Shown here one piece after another: positions 53,425 through 62,171 of a stretch of DNA of 64,000 bases. The stretch spans positions 49,870 through 113,869 of the forward strand of contig NZ_JBKBQG010000008.1 in NCBI RefSeq assembly GCF_046292825.1, written 5' to 3'. The notes beneath the pieces are model-generated. The model did no database searches. It worked only from the letters and a program-made list of their open reading frames with translations, and was not told where the DNA came from. The translations under genes and the position numbers were made by a program. Numbering within the stretch: position 1 is the first letter of the stretch; every line of letters starts with the position of its first letter. Source of the DNA: Salinarimonas sp046292825 (GTDB lineage: Bacteria; Pseudomonadota; Alphaproteobacteria; Rhizobiales; Beijerinckiaceae).

Positions 53425-55020
53425 ATGGGGCATTTATGTCTGCTGTGGCGTCTCGTCAGGCTTGTCCTCGTCGAGCTGCCCATCTGCCTGCTCATCGCAG
53501 CACTCATCTGGACCATCATCGACAACCTGACCATCGGCGCCGACCGGCTGGTCGTGCTGGGCACGACGGGAGCCGCCGCCTTCGCGGCGATCCTCTTCTT
53601 CGCCTATCGCCTCTCGCGCAAGCCGTCCGATGCACATGGGTCGGCGGCCTTTGCGACGACAGGTGACATCCGCAGCGCCGGGCTACGCTCGGGCGGCGTG
53701 ATCCTCGGTCGCAAGGGCGGACGCTTCATCCGCTTCGGCAAGCCGGGGCATTTGCTCACCTTCGCGCCGACCCGCTCGGGCAAGGGTATCGGCGTCGTCA
53801 TCCCCAACCTGCTCGACCATCCGGGCTCGGTGGTGGTTACTGACATCAAAGGCGAAAACTACCGCATCACCGCTCGTTATCGCGGCACGCTCGGGCCGGT
53901 GCACGCCTTCGCACCCTTCGACCCCGGCATCGAAAGCGCCTCCTACAACGCCGTCGAGTTCATCCGCGCCGGAACCGTCAACGATGTGGACGACGCGCGG
54001 TTGATCGCCGAGATGATCGTGGCTCCCGAAGGCCACGAACCGAACCACTGGGAGCAAGAGGCCCGTGTGCTGGTCACCGGCCTGTTGCTCCATATCGCCC
54101 TCGACATGCCGCCGCACCGGCGGAACTTGCGCGAACTCCGCGTCCTCCTGATGCGCTCGCGCGAGAAGTTCGACGCTGTGCTCGCCCACATGGGCGACAG
54201 CAAGCACCCCATCGTCCAGCGCATCGCCGACGGCTTCTCGCAGAAGGAGGCCAAGGAGCGGTCGGCCGTCGTCTCGACGGCCCAGACGCGCACGGCGGTG
54301 TTCGACAGCCCCCAGCTCGCGGCGATCACCAACCATTCGACCTTCCGGCTCGAAGACCTGAAGAACGGCGTCATGTCGATCTTCCTGATCGTCCCGCCGG
54401 AATACGCGACGGTCTACCAGCCCTTCCTGCGGCTCATGGTCGGGCTAACCACGGCGGCCATGACCCGCAACAAGCGTGTGCCCCGGCATCCGGTGCTCTT
54501 CCTGCTGGATGAGCTGCCGACGCTGGGCTCGATGCGGCCCATCGAGGACGGCATCGGCTACCTCGCGGGCTACGGCGCGCATCTGTGGCTGTTCGTCCAA
54601 GACCTCGACCAGCTCCAGAGCACCTACCGCAAATGGCGTTCGATGATCGCCAACTGCGCGGTGCGGCAAGCTTTCAACGTGCAGGACAGCGACACGGCGC
54701 AGCTTCTCTCCGCCATGCTGGGCAAGCGTACCATCCCCGTCACCAGTGGCGGCAAGAGCGGACGGCTGCCGTTCCTCACCTTCGCTTCGACCTACAGCGA
54801 GCACCAGAGCGAGATCGGTCGCCCGCTGCTGGCGCCGTCCGAGATCATGCTGCTGCCGGAGAGCTGTCAGCTGCTGTTCGTGCAAGGCTGCCGGCCGATC
54901 CTGGCGCAGAAGCTCCGCTACTTTGAGGAACGCGCCTTCAAAGGGCGCTGGTCGCCGTGGCGGATGGAAGCGGCAGAGGACGACCCCGGTACGGTCATCT
55001 CCGCCGACATGATGAAATAA
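53425..55020 (+). CDS. traG: Type IV coupling protein (VirD4/TraG family)
   Basis: A 531-aa coupling ATPase that links the relaxase-DNA complex to the type IV secretion channel. Two N-terminal membrane helices (LVRLVLVELPICLLIAALIW about 9-28; LGTTGAAAFAAILFFAYRLS about 45-64) are followed by PTRSGKGIGVVIPNLLDHPG (Walker A, about 112-131), VVTDIKGENY, and PVLFLLDELPTLGSM (Walker B, about 356-370). The start at 53425 follows AAGGGA. A longer frame upstream overlaps inverted repeats and is not membrane-like. The next gene begins 15 bp later on the same strand. Confidence 0.92.
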   Translation: MGHLCLLWRLVRLVLVELPICLLIAALIWTIIDNLTIGADRLVVLGTTGAAAFAAILFFAYRLSRKPSDAHGSAAFATTGDIRSAGLRSGGVILGRKGGRFIRFGKPGHLLTFAPTRSGKGIGVVIPNLLDHPGSVVVTDIKGENYRITARYRGTLGPVHAFAPFDPGIESASYNAVEFIRAGTVNDVDDARLIAEMIVAPEGHEPNHWEQEARVLVTGLLLHIALDMPPHRRNLRELRVLLMRSREKFDAVLAHMGDSKHPIVQRIADGFSQKEAKERSAVVSTAQTRTAVFDSPQLAAITNHSTFRLEDLKNGVMSIFLIVPPEYATVYQPFLRLMVGLTTAAMTRNKRVPRHPVLFLLDELPTLGSMRPIEDGIGYLAGYGAHLWLFVQDLDQLQSTYRKWRSMIANCAVRQAFNVQDSDTAQLLSAMLGKRTIPVTSGGKSGRLPFLTFASTYSEHQSEIGRPLLAPSEIMLLPESCQLLFVQGCRPILAQKLRYFEERAFKGRWSPWRMEAAEDDPGTVISADMMK

Positions 55021-55035
55021 CGAAAGGACGAAAGG

Positions 55036-55425
55036 ATGAAACCGTTCAATCACGATATCGGCGGGTATGCCTTCCTCGGCCTGCTGGTCGCCACGGTCTG
55101 GGCCATCCCGCTCGCGGTGTCCCTCCATCGCGACGCGCATGGGAGCCCAACGGAACTTCCGCGCTGCGACGAGGCCCGCTCCCTCGATCAGGTGCGCGCC
55201 GCGCTCGACGCTCAGAGCGGCCAAACCGTTCTCGGCCTCTACGGCGCAACAGAACTGCGGCGCGGCGCCATTGGGGATTACCGGCGCTGCATCGCCACGG
55301 TGGTGACCACCGCCGGGGAGGCACATATCGGCTTCACCATCGGCTGGCACGACCGCCGGAACGCTATCCCGTTCTGGACGGGCGACGGGCGGCCCCCGTC
55401 GCTGCCGGACAGGGCAAACCATTGA
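55036..55425 (+). CDS. Membrane-anchored hypothetical protein after traG, 129 aa
   Basis: One N-terminal hydrophobic segment (GGYAFLGLLVATVWAIPLAV, about 9-28) then a periplasmic-looking domain with two Cys (PRCDEARSLDQVRAAL; YRRCIATVVTTAG) that could form a disulfide. Not recognised. AAAGGA precedes the ATG, and it lies 15 bp after traG, so it is probably part of the transfer machinery. Confidence 0.6.
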   Translation: MKPFNHDIGGYAFLGLLVATVWAIPLAVSLHRDAHGSPTELPRCDEARSLDQVRAALDAQSGQTVLGLYGATELRRGAIGDYRRCIATVVTTAGEAHIGFTIGWHDRRNAIPFWTGDGRPPSLPDRANH

Positions 55426-55458
55426 CATTGCCAACCAAGGTAATTACATTGTGATTAC
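55422..55458 (+). promoter_or_regulatory. mazEF promoter with overlapping operator
   Basis: TTGACA (55422-55427), 17-base spacer, TACATT (55445-55450). Over the -10 lies GTAATTAC-ATT-GTGATTAC (55440-55458), an inverted repeat with one mismatch, a natural site for autoregulation by the MazE-like protein. Confidence 0.65.
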
Positions 55459-55474
55459 ATAGGAGGACTTGGAC

Positions 55475-55726
55475 ATGAAAGTGAACCTGATCCCGATCGG
55501 CAATTCCAAGGGCGTGCGGATTCCCAGCTCGGTCATCAAGGAATGCGGCTTCGGCGACCAGATCGAGATGCGCGTCGAGCACGGCATCGTCGTGCTGGCG
55601 CCCGCCCGCCGCACTCGCGATGGCTGGGACGGCGCGTTCGCGAAGATGGCCGCGGCCAAGGACGACGCCCCGCTTGTCCCCGACACGATGGACCATGACT
55701 GGGACAAGGAGGAATGGGAGTGGTAG
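55475..55726 (+). CDS. mazE: MazE/AbrB-family antitoxin
   Basis: An 83-aa antitoxin: AbrB-type swapped-hairpin DNA-binding part KVNLIPIGNSKGVRIPSSVI (about 2-21) and EMRVEHGIVVLAPARR, followed by an acidic toxin-binding tail (TMDHDWDKEEWEW). AGGAGG eight bases before the ATG fixes the start. It overlaps the toxin gene by 13 bases. It should repress its own promoter. Confidence 0.9.
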   Translation: MKVNLIPIGNSKGVRIPSSVIKECGFGDQIEMRVEHGIVVLAPARRTRDGWDGAFAKMAAAKDDAPLVPDTMDHDWDKEEWEW

Positions 55727-56052
55727 CCGATGTCCGACGCTATGATGTGTATCTGGTGAACCTCGACCCGACGCTGGGCTCGGAGATCCAAAAGACGCGA
55801 CCGTGCCTGGTCATTTCGCCGGACGAGATGAACCGGCATATCCGCACGGTCATCATCGCCCCCATGACCTCCGTGCGGCGGGACTATCCGACCCGCGTCG
55901 ATGTCACCTTCCAGCGGAAGAAGGGACAGGTCGTGCTTGACCAGGTACGGACGGTAGACAAGGCGCGCCTCGCCAAGCATCTCGGGCGCCTGCCGGAGCC
56001 ACGTTGCCGCGAGGTCGCCGACCTGCTCCAGCAGATGTTCGCCTACGAATAA
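55714..56052 (+). CDS. mazF: MazF-family mRNA interferase toxin
   Basis: A 112-aa PemK/MazF ribonuclease: YDVYLVNLDPTLGSEIQKTR (about 10-29), PCLVISPDEMN, VIIAPMTSVRRDYPTRVDV (about 46-64) and GQVVLDQVRTVDKARL (about 71-86), with the usual Arg in the RPC turn. It would cut mRNA at short sequences when freed from MazE, stabilising the element. Intact as read; starts inside the mazE end. Confidence 0.92.
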   Translation: MGVVADVRRYDVYLVNLDPTLGSEIQKTRPCLVISPDEMNRHIRTVIIAPMTSVRRDYPTRVDVTFQRKKGQVVLDQVRTVDKARLAKHLGRLPEPRCREVADLLQQMFAYE

Positions 56053-56058
56053 GTCGCC

Positions 56059-56289
56059 TCAGAGACTCAAGTCCCTGTCCCGCGATTTCTCTCGCGCGAG
56101 TTCGCGACGGATGCGAATGACGGCAGCCTTGAGACGGGCCAAGTCTTTCTTGCAGGTTTCCTACAAGATGACCGGATGGCTGTCGTGGTAATCGTGACGC
56201 AGGATATTCCCGATTCCGGCGATATCCTCCTCGATATTGGCGATCGCTTCGAGAAGATGGTCGGCGTAAAGTTTCGGGTCTTTCGCCAT
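56059..56289 (-). pseudogene. Ruined HEPN-family toxin
   Basis: The frame begins MAKDPKLYADHLLEAIANIE, as HEPN toxins of HEPN-MNT pairs do, then jumps to IGNILRHDYHDSHPVIL, stop (TAG at 56161-56163), and continues ETCKKDLARLKAAVIRIRRE. Compared with family members the middle is deleted, a stop replaces a probable Trp codon, and the Rx4-6H active-site Arg has gone (GN in place of RN). The toxin must be inactive. The ATG shares its A with the stop of the MNT gene (TGATG). Confidence 0.75.
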
Positions 56290-56738
56290 CAGAAGACGCT
56301 TTCGGCTTCGTTGAACACGCGGTCCCTGATGGTTGGCTCGATACCCTGCCGTGTCACGACATCGACCTTGCGGCCGATGCGTTCTTCGAGAAGGTTCTGG
56401 ACGGACACGAGATCGACGAGACTGAAGCGGGCCTTCGGATCGACATCGACCAGGACGTCGATATCGCTGTCAGGCCGCGCATCCCCGTGGACCACCGACC
56501 CGAACAGCGCAAGAGACGTGATCCCCTTCTCGCGGAGCGGCCCTTCCAGCGCCGCGAGTTGCGCATGAAGCTCCGCCTTGCGCGGCGGGCGGGCGTGCTG
56601 GGCTGCCTCTGAAGCGCCCTCCCGTTCGACGAGGAGGCGCAACCCTTCGCGGATCACCTCGCTGGCATTGCTGTACAGCCCGGACGCGACCTTGCGTCGG
56701 ACGAACTCTTCCAGCTTCGATGTCAACGAGACGTTCAT
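56289..56738 (-). CDS. ParD-like RHH / MNT nucleotidyltransferase fusion antitoxin
   Basis: A 149-aa fusion. Residues 1-45 (MNVSLTSKLEEFVRRKVASG, NASEVIREGLRLLVERE) are a ParD-type ribbon-helix-helix; residues 60-149 are a minimal nucleotidyltransferase with LFGSVVHGDARPDSDIDVLV (GSx10DxD, about 79-98). MNT proteins of HEPN-MNT pairs inactivate their toxin by adding AMP. The fused DNA-binding part would let it repress its own operon. Its toxin partner, the next gene, is broken, so it is now an orphan antitoxin. Confidence 0.82.
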   Translation of the reverse strand: MNVSLTSKLEEFVRRKVASGLYSNASEVIREGLRLLVEREGASEAAQHARPPRKAELHAQLAALEGPLREKGITSLALFGSVVHGDARPDSDIDVLVDVDPKARFSLVDLVSVQNLLEERIGRKVDVVTRQGIEPTIRDRVFNEAESVF

Positions 56739-56842
56739 CGGCCTATACCTCTCCAAGCAAGAGGATAGGTGCGATGTCCAATAATATCAATCTTTGTTAC
56801 TTTTGCTCAGCGAGACGCCGGGCCTGCGCGCCTCAAGCCGCA

Positions 56843-57460
56843 TCACGCTGCGTCAAAGCCCCAGCCGCGTTCCCGGTACAACGCACACAGCGCCCCAATC
56901 AGTGCGTTTGCCTGCGACAAGCTGAAGACCTCCGGGTCGAAGCCGCCTGCCCAATCGACCATGTCCAGGTGTTCCGGGTGGTCGGGTTCGGCCAGCGCCT
57001 CCAGAAACTCCGGGTAGCGATGGACGCCGCCGCAGTCCTCCGGCGGGGATGCGCGCGCGCCGGCGATGCAGCGCGGCAGGAATTGGCGCACAGAGGCAGA
57101 AGCGGCGATATCCTCGACCGTGACCAAATGTCTCCAATCATCGCCGAAATCGTAGACGTAGAGGAACTGCATCCCCTTGGAGAGGATCGACCGCAGCGCC
57201 TGCTTCCGCTCGTCCGCATAGCCGTCCTCCGGCCCGATCCTGTCATCTTCCGGCACCTCGAAACGCTTTCCGTCGATCTCGAACATGTGCAGGTGGTAGT
57301 CCTGCCAGCCCATGGCGCCTTGCAGGACGGCATGAAGCTCCCGCAGCGTCAGCGAAGCCGGGACGATGAGGCGCCGCCAGATTTCCGGCTCGATGCCCTC
57401 GATCCGAACCTTGAGCTGAAATGCCGTGTTTGCGACAGCGGGCTTCCTCTTGCTGGGCAT
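56843..57460 (-). CDS. Plasmid pRiA4b ORF-3 family protein
   Basis: A 205-aa protein of the pRiA4b ORF-3 (IS1096 TnpR-like) family: FQLKVRIEGIEPEIWRRLIV (about 14-33), LRELHAVLQGAMGWQDYHLH (about 39-58), FLYVYDFGDDWRHLVTVED (about 96-114). Common on rhizobial plasmids and conjugative elements; function unknown. The ATG at 57460 follows a purine-rich stretch (AAAAGAGGGG). It follows the relaxase gene on the same strand by 77 bp. Confidence 0.85.
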   Translation of the reverse strand: MPSKRKPAVANTAFQLKVRIEGIEPEIWRRLIVPASLTLRELHAVLQGAMGWQDYHLHMFEIDGKRFEVPEDDRIGPEDGYADERKQALRSILSKGMQFLYVYDFGDDWRHLVTVEDIAASASVRQFLPRCIAGARASPPEDCGGVHRYPEFLEALAEPDHPEHLDMVDWAGGFDPEVFSLSQANALIGALCALYRERGWGFDAA

Positions 57461-57537
57461 ACTCTGTTCCCCTCTTTTGTCGCCATCGACCCTGCCGGTC
57501 ACTCGAACATTCGACAAAACGGCGTGCACACCAACGA

Positions 57538-59238
57538 TCAATATTTGTCGAAGAGATCGAGGTCGAGCCCGAACGCCCGGCCTCGCTCGCGCTTGCGCTC
57601 CCGCTCTAGCCGCTTTTCCTTGGCCACGCGCCAGGCACGGTGCAACTGCTCGCGCCGCTCGTCGGCGAGGCGGCTGCGCTCGATGGCTCTTTCGGTCACC
57701 CGCGACAGGGCGCGTGCCCGCGCCTTGATTTTCTCCAGCATGGTCTCGCGCAGCATCTGCGGTGAGCCAGCGACATGCTGGAGAAGCTCGTACTCGCGCA
57801 CGGCGAGCTTCACCCGCTGGCGGGCGCGCTCGATCTCGGCGCGGGTGTGTTCCAGCCGGTTCTTCGCATCACGCCAGCGCTGGCGGCGCTCGACGATGTA
57901 GCGGAAATAGCGCTTGGCCTCCCGCCGATCGGCCGTGCGGGTGTCGCCCAGCCGGATGCCCCGCGCCGCGCCGAGGATGAAGGGGTCCTTCTCGATCATC
58001 CGCTCGGCGTCGCGGATGCCGAACTTCTCCTCCAAGTCATCCCAGATCGCCCGCGCCTTGGCGGCGTCCCGATAGACCTTGCCCAGAATCTCGTCGAGGC
58101 TGCGGCTGCGCTTGCCAAGCCACGCCTCGTCCCGGTGCACCTGCTTCTCGTTGAAGGCTTGCTGGCGTTCGGCGTAGCGCACCTTGCCGGCGGCAGAGCG
58201 GTAGGACGCCTCGATCTGGCTCCAGTAGCGGAACTCCATGTCCGCCTGGTCGAAGCGCCGCACGGCGGCCTCGGCTGAATCGCGATCGGGCTCCTCGTCG
58301 AACATCCCCTCCACCGTCCGCCGTTCGGCCGGGGCCATGCCGCTGGTGTCGGGGGCGCGATCTTCCTTGCCCCGGTCCCGCTCGGCGACGCGGGCGGCGC
58401 GGCGGGCCATGTGGTCGTCGAAGCTCTCGCCGTAGCGTTCCTCCAGGACATGGAAGCGCACGCCCTTTCCCATGTCGGAGAGCTTGGCGAAGCGCTCGCC
58501 GTCGGTAAGCACCAGGCCCTGCCCCTTGCGCTCCATGGTGATGCCCTTGGCCGCGAGCCGTTCGGCCAGGTCATCCCACTCCCGGGCGCGGATGAAGTCG
58601 TCCTTCAGACGGCGGCGCAGGTCGGTGACGGCATCCTTGTCGAAGGGCCGCTGCGCCTCGCGGTCCTCGCGCCGGGCGCGCCAGTATTCGGCATCGGTCG
58701 GGGCCGGGCCGAAATCTTCCACCACCTCACGGCCGAGCTGGCGCTCGTACTCGCGGTTACGCAGGATGTTGAGGCCGTGCTCGCGCGCCAGTTCCTGCAC
58801 GATGCCAGTCAGTCGCCGCCCGTCCTGATGCCGGTCGTAGGCAATGTGCTTCGTCGGGTGCACCCGGTTGACCAGGAAATGCAGGTGGGGGTGGTCGGTG
58901 TCGGTGTGGGAATAGACGAGGAGCTGGTGCTCGGTAAGCCCCATCCGCTCGATGACCTGCTGCGCCACGCGGCGCTTCAGCTCCGGCGTCACCTTCCCCG
59001 CCGCCGCGTCGTCAGGATCGAAGGTGACGATGAAGTGGTAGGCCGGCTGGCGGCACCGCGCCGACTTCTGGGCGGTCGCGTCCATGACGGCCGCCGCCGA
59101 GCGCGGATCGTCGGTGTGCAGGTTGCGCCGTTCGACGAACTCCACCCGGTCGGGCGACAGGCCCTTCACCCGGCCGGCGAGATAGAGGGCGGAGGCCCGG
59201 AAGCTTTCGGGCTGACGGGCGGGCACCTTAAAGCGCAT
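57538..59238 (-). CDS. Relaxase (MobA/VirD2-like)
   Basis: A 566-aa relaxase that nicks the transfer origin and pilots DNA into the recipient. The three-His metal motif is HTDTDHPHLHFLVNRVH (about 110-126); a candidate nucleophile Tyr lies in ALYLAGR (about 19). After the nuclease domain (to about 250) the rest is a highly charged helical region with Arg-rich repeats. It overlaps the MobC-like gene by 11 bases, so the two are made together. Resembles RlxS-type relaxases of rhizobial elements. Confidence 0.88.
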   Translation of the reverse strand: MRFKVPARQPESFRASALYLAGRVKGLSPDRVEFVERRNLHTDDPRSAAAVMDATAQKSARCRQPAYHFIVTFDPDDAAAGKVTPELKRRVAQQVIERMGLTEHQLLVYSHTDTDHPHLHFLVNRVHPTKHIAYDRHQDGRRLTGIVQELAREHGLNILRNREYERQLGREVVEDFGPAPTDAEYWRARREDREAQRPFDKDAVTDLRRRLKDDFIRAREWDDLAERLAAKGITMERKGQGLVLTDGERFAKLSDMGKGVRFHVLEERYGESFDDHMARRAARVAERDRGKEDRAPDTSGMAPAERRTVEGMFDEEPDRDSAEAAVRRFDQADMEFRYWSQIEASYRSAAGKVRYAERQQAFNEKQVHRDEAWLGKRSRSLDEILGKVYRDAAKARAIWDDLEEKFGIRDAERMIEKDPFILGAARGIRLGDTRTADRREAKRYFRYIVERRQRWRDAKNRLEHTRAEIERARQRVKLAVREYELLQHVAGSPQMLRETMLEKIKARARALSRVTERAIERSRLADERREQLHRAWRVAKEKRLERERKRERGRAFGLDLDLFDKY

Positions 59239-59779
59239 CCGGCCCGTCTCCAGGATCGGGCACGCCGTCGCCTGCCTTGGCCGGTCGCTTCACCGCACGG
59301 TGGATCGGCTCCAGCACGCGGCGGAGGATGGAGAGGGTTTCCTCGACCTCGCCCGCGTCCAGCGGCTTGCCCATGTTGGCGCGCCGCGCCAAGGCGTTGA
59401 CCATGTGCCCGGCGCCGTTGATCGCCTCCAGGTGCTCCTCGATGAGGGGCGTCAGCTCGTGGCGGTCGGTCACCCGCTCGACCAGCTCGCCGCCGACATA
59501 GCGTGCCCATTGGCCGAAGTTGGCTTCGCCCGTGGCATCCTCAAGCTGGGAGAGGTTCGTGGCGATGGACGACAGCTCGTAAAGCAGCGCTGCCATGACC
59601 CGGTCCTTGACCGGCTTCGGCTTCGGCCGCCGCCCCGTCAGGGTGGCGCGGGCATAGTCGGCCAGGGTCACGCCGGCCTCGGCCGCCCGGCGCCGCAGGT
59701 CGTACATCTCGGTCGGGGAGAGCCGAAGGTTGAGGGTCTCGGAGCGCCTGCGCTGGGGATCGAGGGTTGGCCGTGCCAT
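59228..59779 (-). CDS. MobC-like relaxosome protein
   Basis: A 183-aa protein with an RHH-like N terminus, RRRSETLNLRLSPTEMYDLR and AAEAGVTLADYARATLTG (about 10-49), then helices (YELSSIATNLSQLEDATGEA) as in MobC accessory proteins that help the relaxase open the transfer origin. It is upstream of and overlaps the relaxase gene. The transfer origin would be expected just right of its start. Confidence 0.82.
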   Translation of the reverse strand: MARPTLDPQRRRSETLNLRLSPTEMYDLRRRAAEAGVTLADYARATLTGRRPKPKPVKDRVMAALLYELSSIATNLSQLEDATGEANFGQWARYVGGELVERVTDRHELTPLIEEHLEAINGAGHMVNALARRANMGKPLDAGEVEETLSILRRVLEPIHRAVKRPAKAGDGVPDPGDGPDAL

Positions 59780-60284
59780 GGCTCAGATGCCCCCTCTTCC
59801 GGTCGCCTCGCAGAGCAAGATGAGCTGCGCTTGAGACCCCGTCAGGGGGTCGAATGCGGGCGCTGTTGGTTGGAGAAAACTCCCGCCGGGCCGGTCGGCG
59901 AAGCCGCGGCCGGTGTCGGGGCGGCAGCCTCGACGCGGGAGTTTTTGTAACACAACATCCATCTTGCCTCCCCCCCTGTGACACGAAAACCCTCCCCCAC
60001 TTATGGGGTCGGTCCACAGGGTGGAGTGGATTCGGACTGACAGGTCAGACACTTAATCTCAACGATGGACAACGCGATACTAACCGCAATCGCCATTCTC
60101 CACAAGCTTCAACACCTGCCAACGGCCACCAACACAACATCGCCGCCGAAACCCGGCACAGCGCCAGCGGGCGGACGGAGGCGCGTCAGCGCCGTCGCGG
60201 CCGCCCGAACACTGCCGGCGGACAGGCACGCGAAACGCCCCGCCGGGAGACCCGACGGGGCTGGGGTTTCCGGCCGCCGCCGGG
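59780..60284. other. 505-bp gap right of mobC; expected oriT region
   Basis: No protein gene supported. A transfer origin usually lies beside mobC, so it is expected here, but I cannot point to a nick site. The right end holds a minus-strand terminator for the next gene (60238-60260). Confidence 0.35.
60238..60260 (-). terminator. Terminator-like hairpin
   Basis: CCCCGCCGGG (60238-60247) with CCCGACGGGG (60251-60260), one mismatch, loop AGA; on the minus strand the tail is CGTTTCG. It follows the 76-aa gene. Confidence 0.5.
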
Positions 60285-60515
60285 TCAGGCGGCGTGGAAC
60301 CAGTGCTCGCGCGCGTCGAACGGGCGGCGGGCGTCGATGATGCTCATGACACAGCCGTTCGGGCTGAGGCCGCGCTCGAAGGCGGCGAGCACCGTGGCGT
60401 AGTCGTCGTCGGCCAGGTCGGCGCCGGTCTCGATAAGGTGCAGGTCCTCCACGGTGATCAGGAACTCGTCCCAGGTCAGCTCGTAGTCGGTGTCGATGGT
60501 GTGCAGGGTGTTCAT
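60285..60515 (-). CDS. Small acidic hypothetical protein, 76 aa
   Basis: Starts MNTLHTIDTDYELTWDEFLI and includes FERGLSPNGCVMSIIDARRP; acidic and soluble. Not recognised, but GGAAGGAGG right before the ATG and a hairpin after the stop support a real gene. Similar small acidic cargo proteins are frequent on rhizobial elements. Confidence 0.65.
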   Translation of the reverse strand: MNTLHTIDTDYELTWDEFLITVEDLHLIETGADLADDDYATVLAAFERGLSPNGCVMSIIDARRPFDAREHWFHAA

Positions 60516-61041
60516 GGTTTGCCTCCTTCCGTTGCTGTGGCCGCGACCGCGGCCTTCCATGGGCAACGTGAGGCGTCGGCAAGGGCGGCCAGCCGCACCC
60601 GAAGGGCGAAGCGCAGCGGCAGACGGCGAGGCCGGTCTTTCTTGGAGCGCAGCGACCGCGAGGAAGGCGCCATCGGCGCCGGGGAAGAAAGTCGGGCAGC
60701 GCCGTTGCGGCGGACGCCGCCGACGCCAGTTTGCCCAGTTGGAAGGCCCGCATCGGTCGCGTGCGTCGGAGGGGGACAAGCCCCGCCCTGCATGCCTGAC
60801 CGCCGACCCGCTGACCGTGAGGATGTCAGCCGCCGGGGTGACCTTCACCTTCATAAGACCCGTGTCGGCCGACCGACGCCTGTGCCGGGGCCAGCTCGCC
60901 ACGTCGCGCCTCGCAGACGCCGCTCGTCAGAAGCAGCGTCGCGCCAGCGGAGCCCGATGGGAGCCGCCCACGTCTGACCGCATGACGCACCGGCCAGCCG
61001 ACCCCGCGTCCGTCGAGGGTATACTGGCGGAAAACGCGGTC
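60516..61041. other. 526-bp GC-rich gap without a recognised gene
   Basis: Long open frames exist on both strands but their translations are Arg/Ala-rich shadows without plausible starts. I see nothing that can be named. Confidence 0.4.
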
Positions 61042-61068
61042 GAGGCCGCCCTTGGCGCGGGCGGCCTC
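61042..61068 (-). terminator. Strong hairpin after the 121-aa gene
   Basis: Perfect 10-bp stem GAGGCCGCCC and GGGCGGCCTC with a 7-base loop. On the minus strand it is followed by GACCGCGTTTTCC, a weak T run. Confidence 0.55.
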
Positions 61069-61081
61069 GTTCGAGCGGCGC

Positions 61082-61447
61082 TTACCACCAGGATGTGTAG
61101 AATACCGTCTTCCCTTCGGCGATGGCCGCGCGCGCCTTCTCGATGAAGGAGAGATCGAGGTCGATCTCGTCGGGGCGAGTTGTGCCGAAGAAGAATCCCT
61201 CGGTGTGTGGCAGCGCCTGATTGCGGATGTCACGCGCCAGTCGATCGAGATCGTCCGCGTCGAGAGCGACGTTCACGCAGTTGAAGTCGGCGTCCGTGCC
61301 GCCCTTGGCGCGATAGAGCTGTTCCATCCAGCCATGCAGATTGGGGTGCTTCCGCCAGTAGGCGAGTTCGGTGGCGGTCTCGGTGGTGAAGTCCACTGCG
61401 GCCGCGACGGGCTCGGCGGTGGTGAAGGCGTACATATCCAGTCCCAT
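61082..61447 (-). CDS. Hypothetical protein of the MGLDMYAF type, 121 aa
   Basis: Starts MGLDMYAFTTAEPVAAAVDF, has ELAYWRKHPNLHGWMEQLYR and ends FIEKARAAIAEGKTVFYTSW. Proteins opening with MGLDMYA are widespread on phages and conjugative elements; some are labelled phosphoglycerate kinase in databases, without support from the sequence. AAAGGAG precedes the ATG. Function unknown. Confidence 0.75.
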   Translation of the reverse strand: MGLDMYAFTTAEPVAAAVDFTTETATELAYWRKHPNLHGWMEQLYRAKGGTDADFNCVNVALDADDLDRLARDIRNQALPHTEGFFFGTTRPDEIDLDLSFIEKARAAIAEGKTVFYTSWW

Positions 61448-61690
61448 GATGATCTCCTTTCGGTCGTTGGTGGATCGTCCTGACGGACGCGACCGAAAGG
61501 GCGGGCTGCATGAGCCGCCGCCGTCCTGACCAACACGGGCGGGGCACCGACCCGCCGGCGCGGGCAGGTCATGGACGGCAAGGCGCCGCCTGCCAGGGAC
61601 GCGGAACCTCCAAAGGACGGGCAACCGACCGGAAGGAATCGGGACTGGATGCCTGCGCCCTCCGCCGAAGAGCCGCCGATGGGACACACG

Positions 61691-61721
61691 AAACGCCCCC
61701 GCCGCCAAAGCGACGGGGGCG
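61691..61721 (-). terminator. Terminator-like hairpin
   Basis: CGCCCCCGCCGC (61694-61705) pairs with GCGACGGGGGCG (61710-61721) with one mismatch and a 4-base loop; the minus-strand tail is TTTCGTG. It ends the next gene, whose stop lies 11 bp away. Confidence 0.6.
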
Positions 61722-61731
61722 GAACGCACCG

Positions 61732-62171
61732 TCAGTCGACGCGGATGTCGAGCTGACCGTCGCCCTGCCATGGGCGCTCAGTGACGAGGTATCCCATCTG
61801 ATCGACGAAATGGAAGCCGCTCAGAACGTAGAGGCCGTCGTCGTCATCGCTGCTGACGAGCGTCCAGACGCAAGCCGGGTCGGCCGCACGAACAGCATCG
61901 AGTTCGGGGCCGAAGATCTCAAACATGCAGCCGTCGAACGGCGCATCCGTGCGCAAGGTGTTCAGGACGGGGCGATAGGCATCGCGCCAGTCGTCGTAGC
62001 TGAGAGCGGGCGCGGGCGGCGTCGGCTCAGGATTGGCAGCCTCGCGGGCAAGCTCCTGAAGGGCGAGCTTGAAGCCGGTCGCGATGCCGTCGGCTTCATT
62101 CCACGCATCCCAGTCGTCGGGATCGTCGCTGTCCTCGGCTGCGGCGAGGCGGCGGTCGGCGTCTTCGGAGA
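61732..62171 (-). pseudogene. Coding frame that has lost its start
   Basis: A protein-like frame of about 146 codons (VSEDADRRLAAAEDSDDPDD, WDAWNEADGIATGFKLALQE, LSYDDWRDAYRPVLNTLRTD, YVLSGFHFVDQMGYLVTERP) begins after a TGA but contains no ATG or GTG; the only usable start is a TTG at 61956 that would give just 74 aa. A terminator follows the stop. It is probably a gene whose 5' end was lost or shifted. Function unknown; the style resembles the neighbouring small cargo proteins. Confidence 0.5.

Noticed and set aside
60065..60340. Plus-strand frame of 91 codons beside mobC
   Set aside because: Low-complexity, Arg-rich after the first 20 residues, no ribosome site, and it overlaps a terminator.
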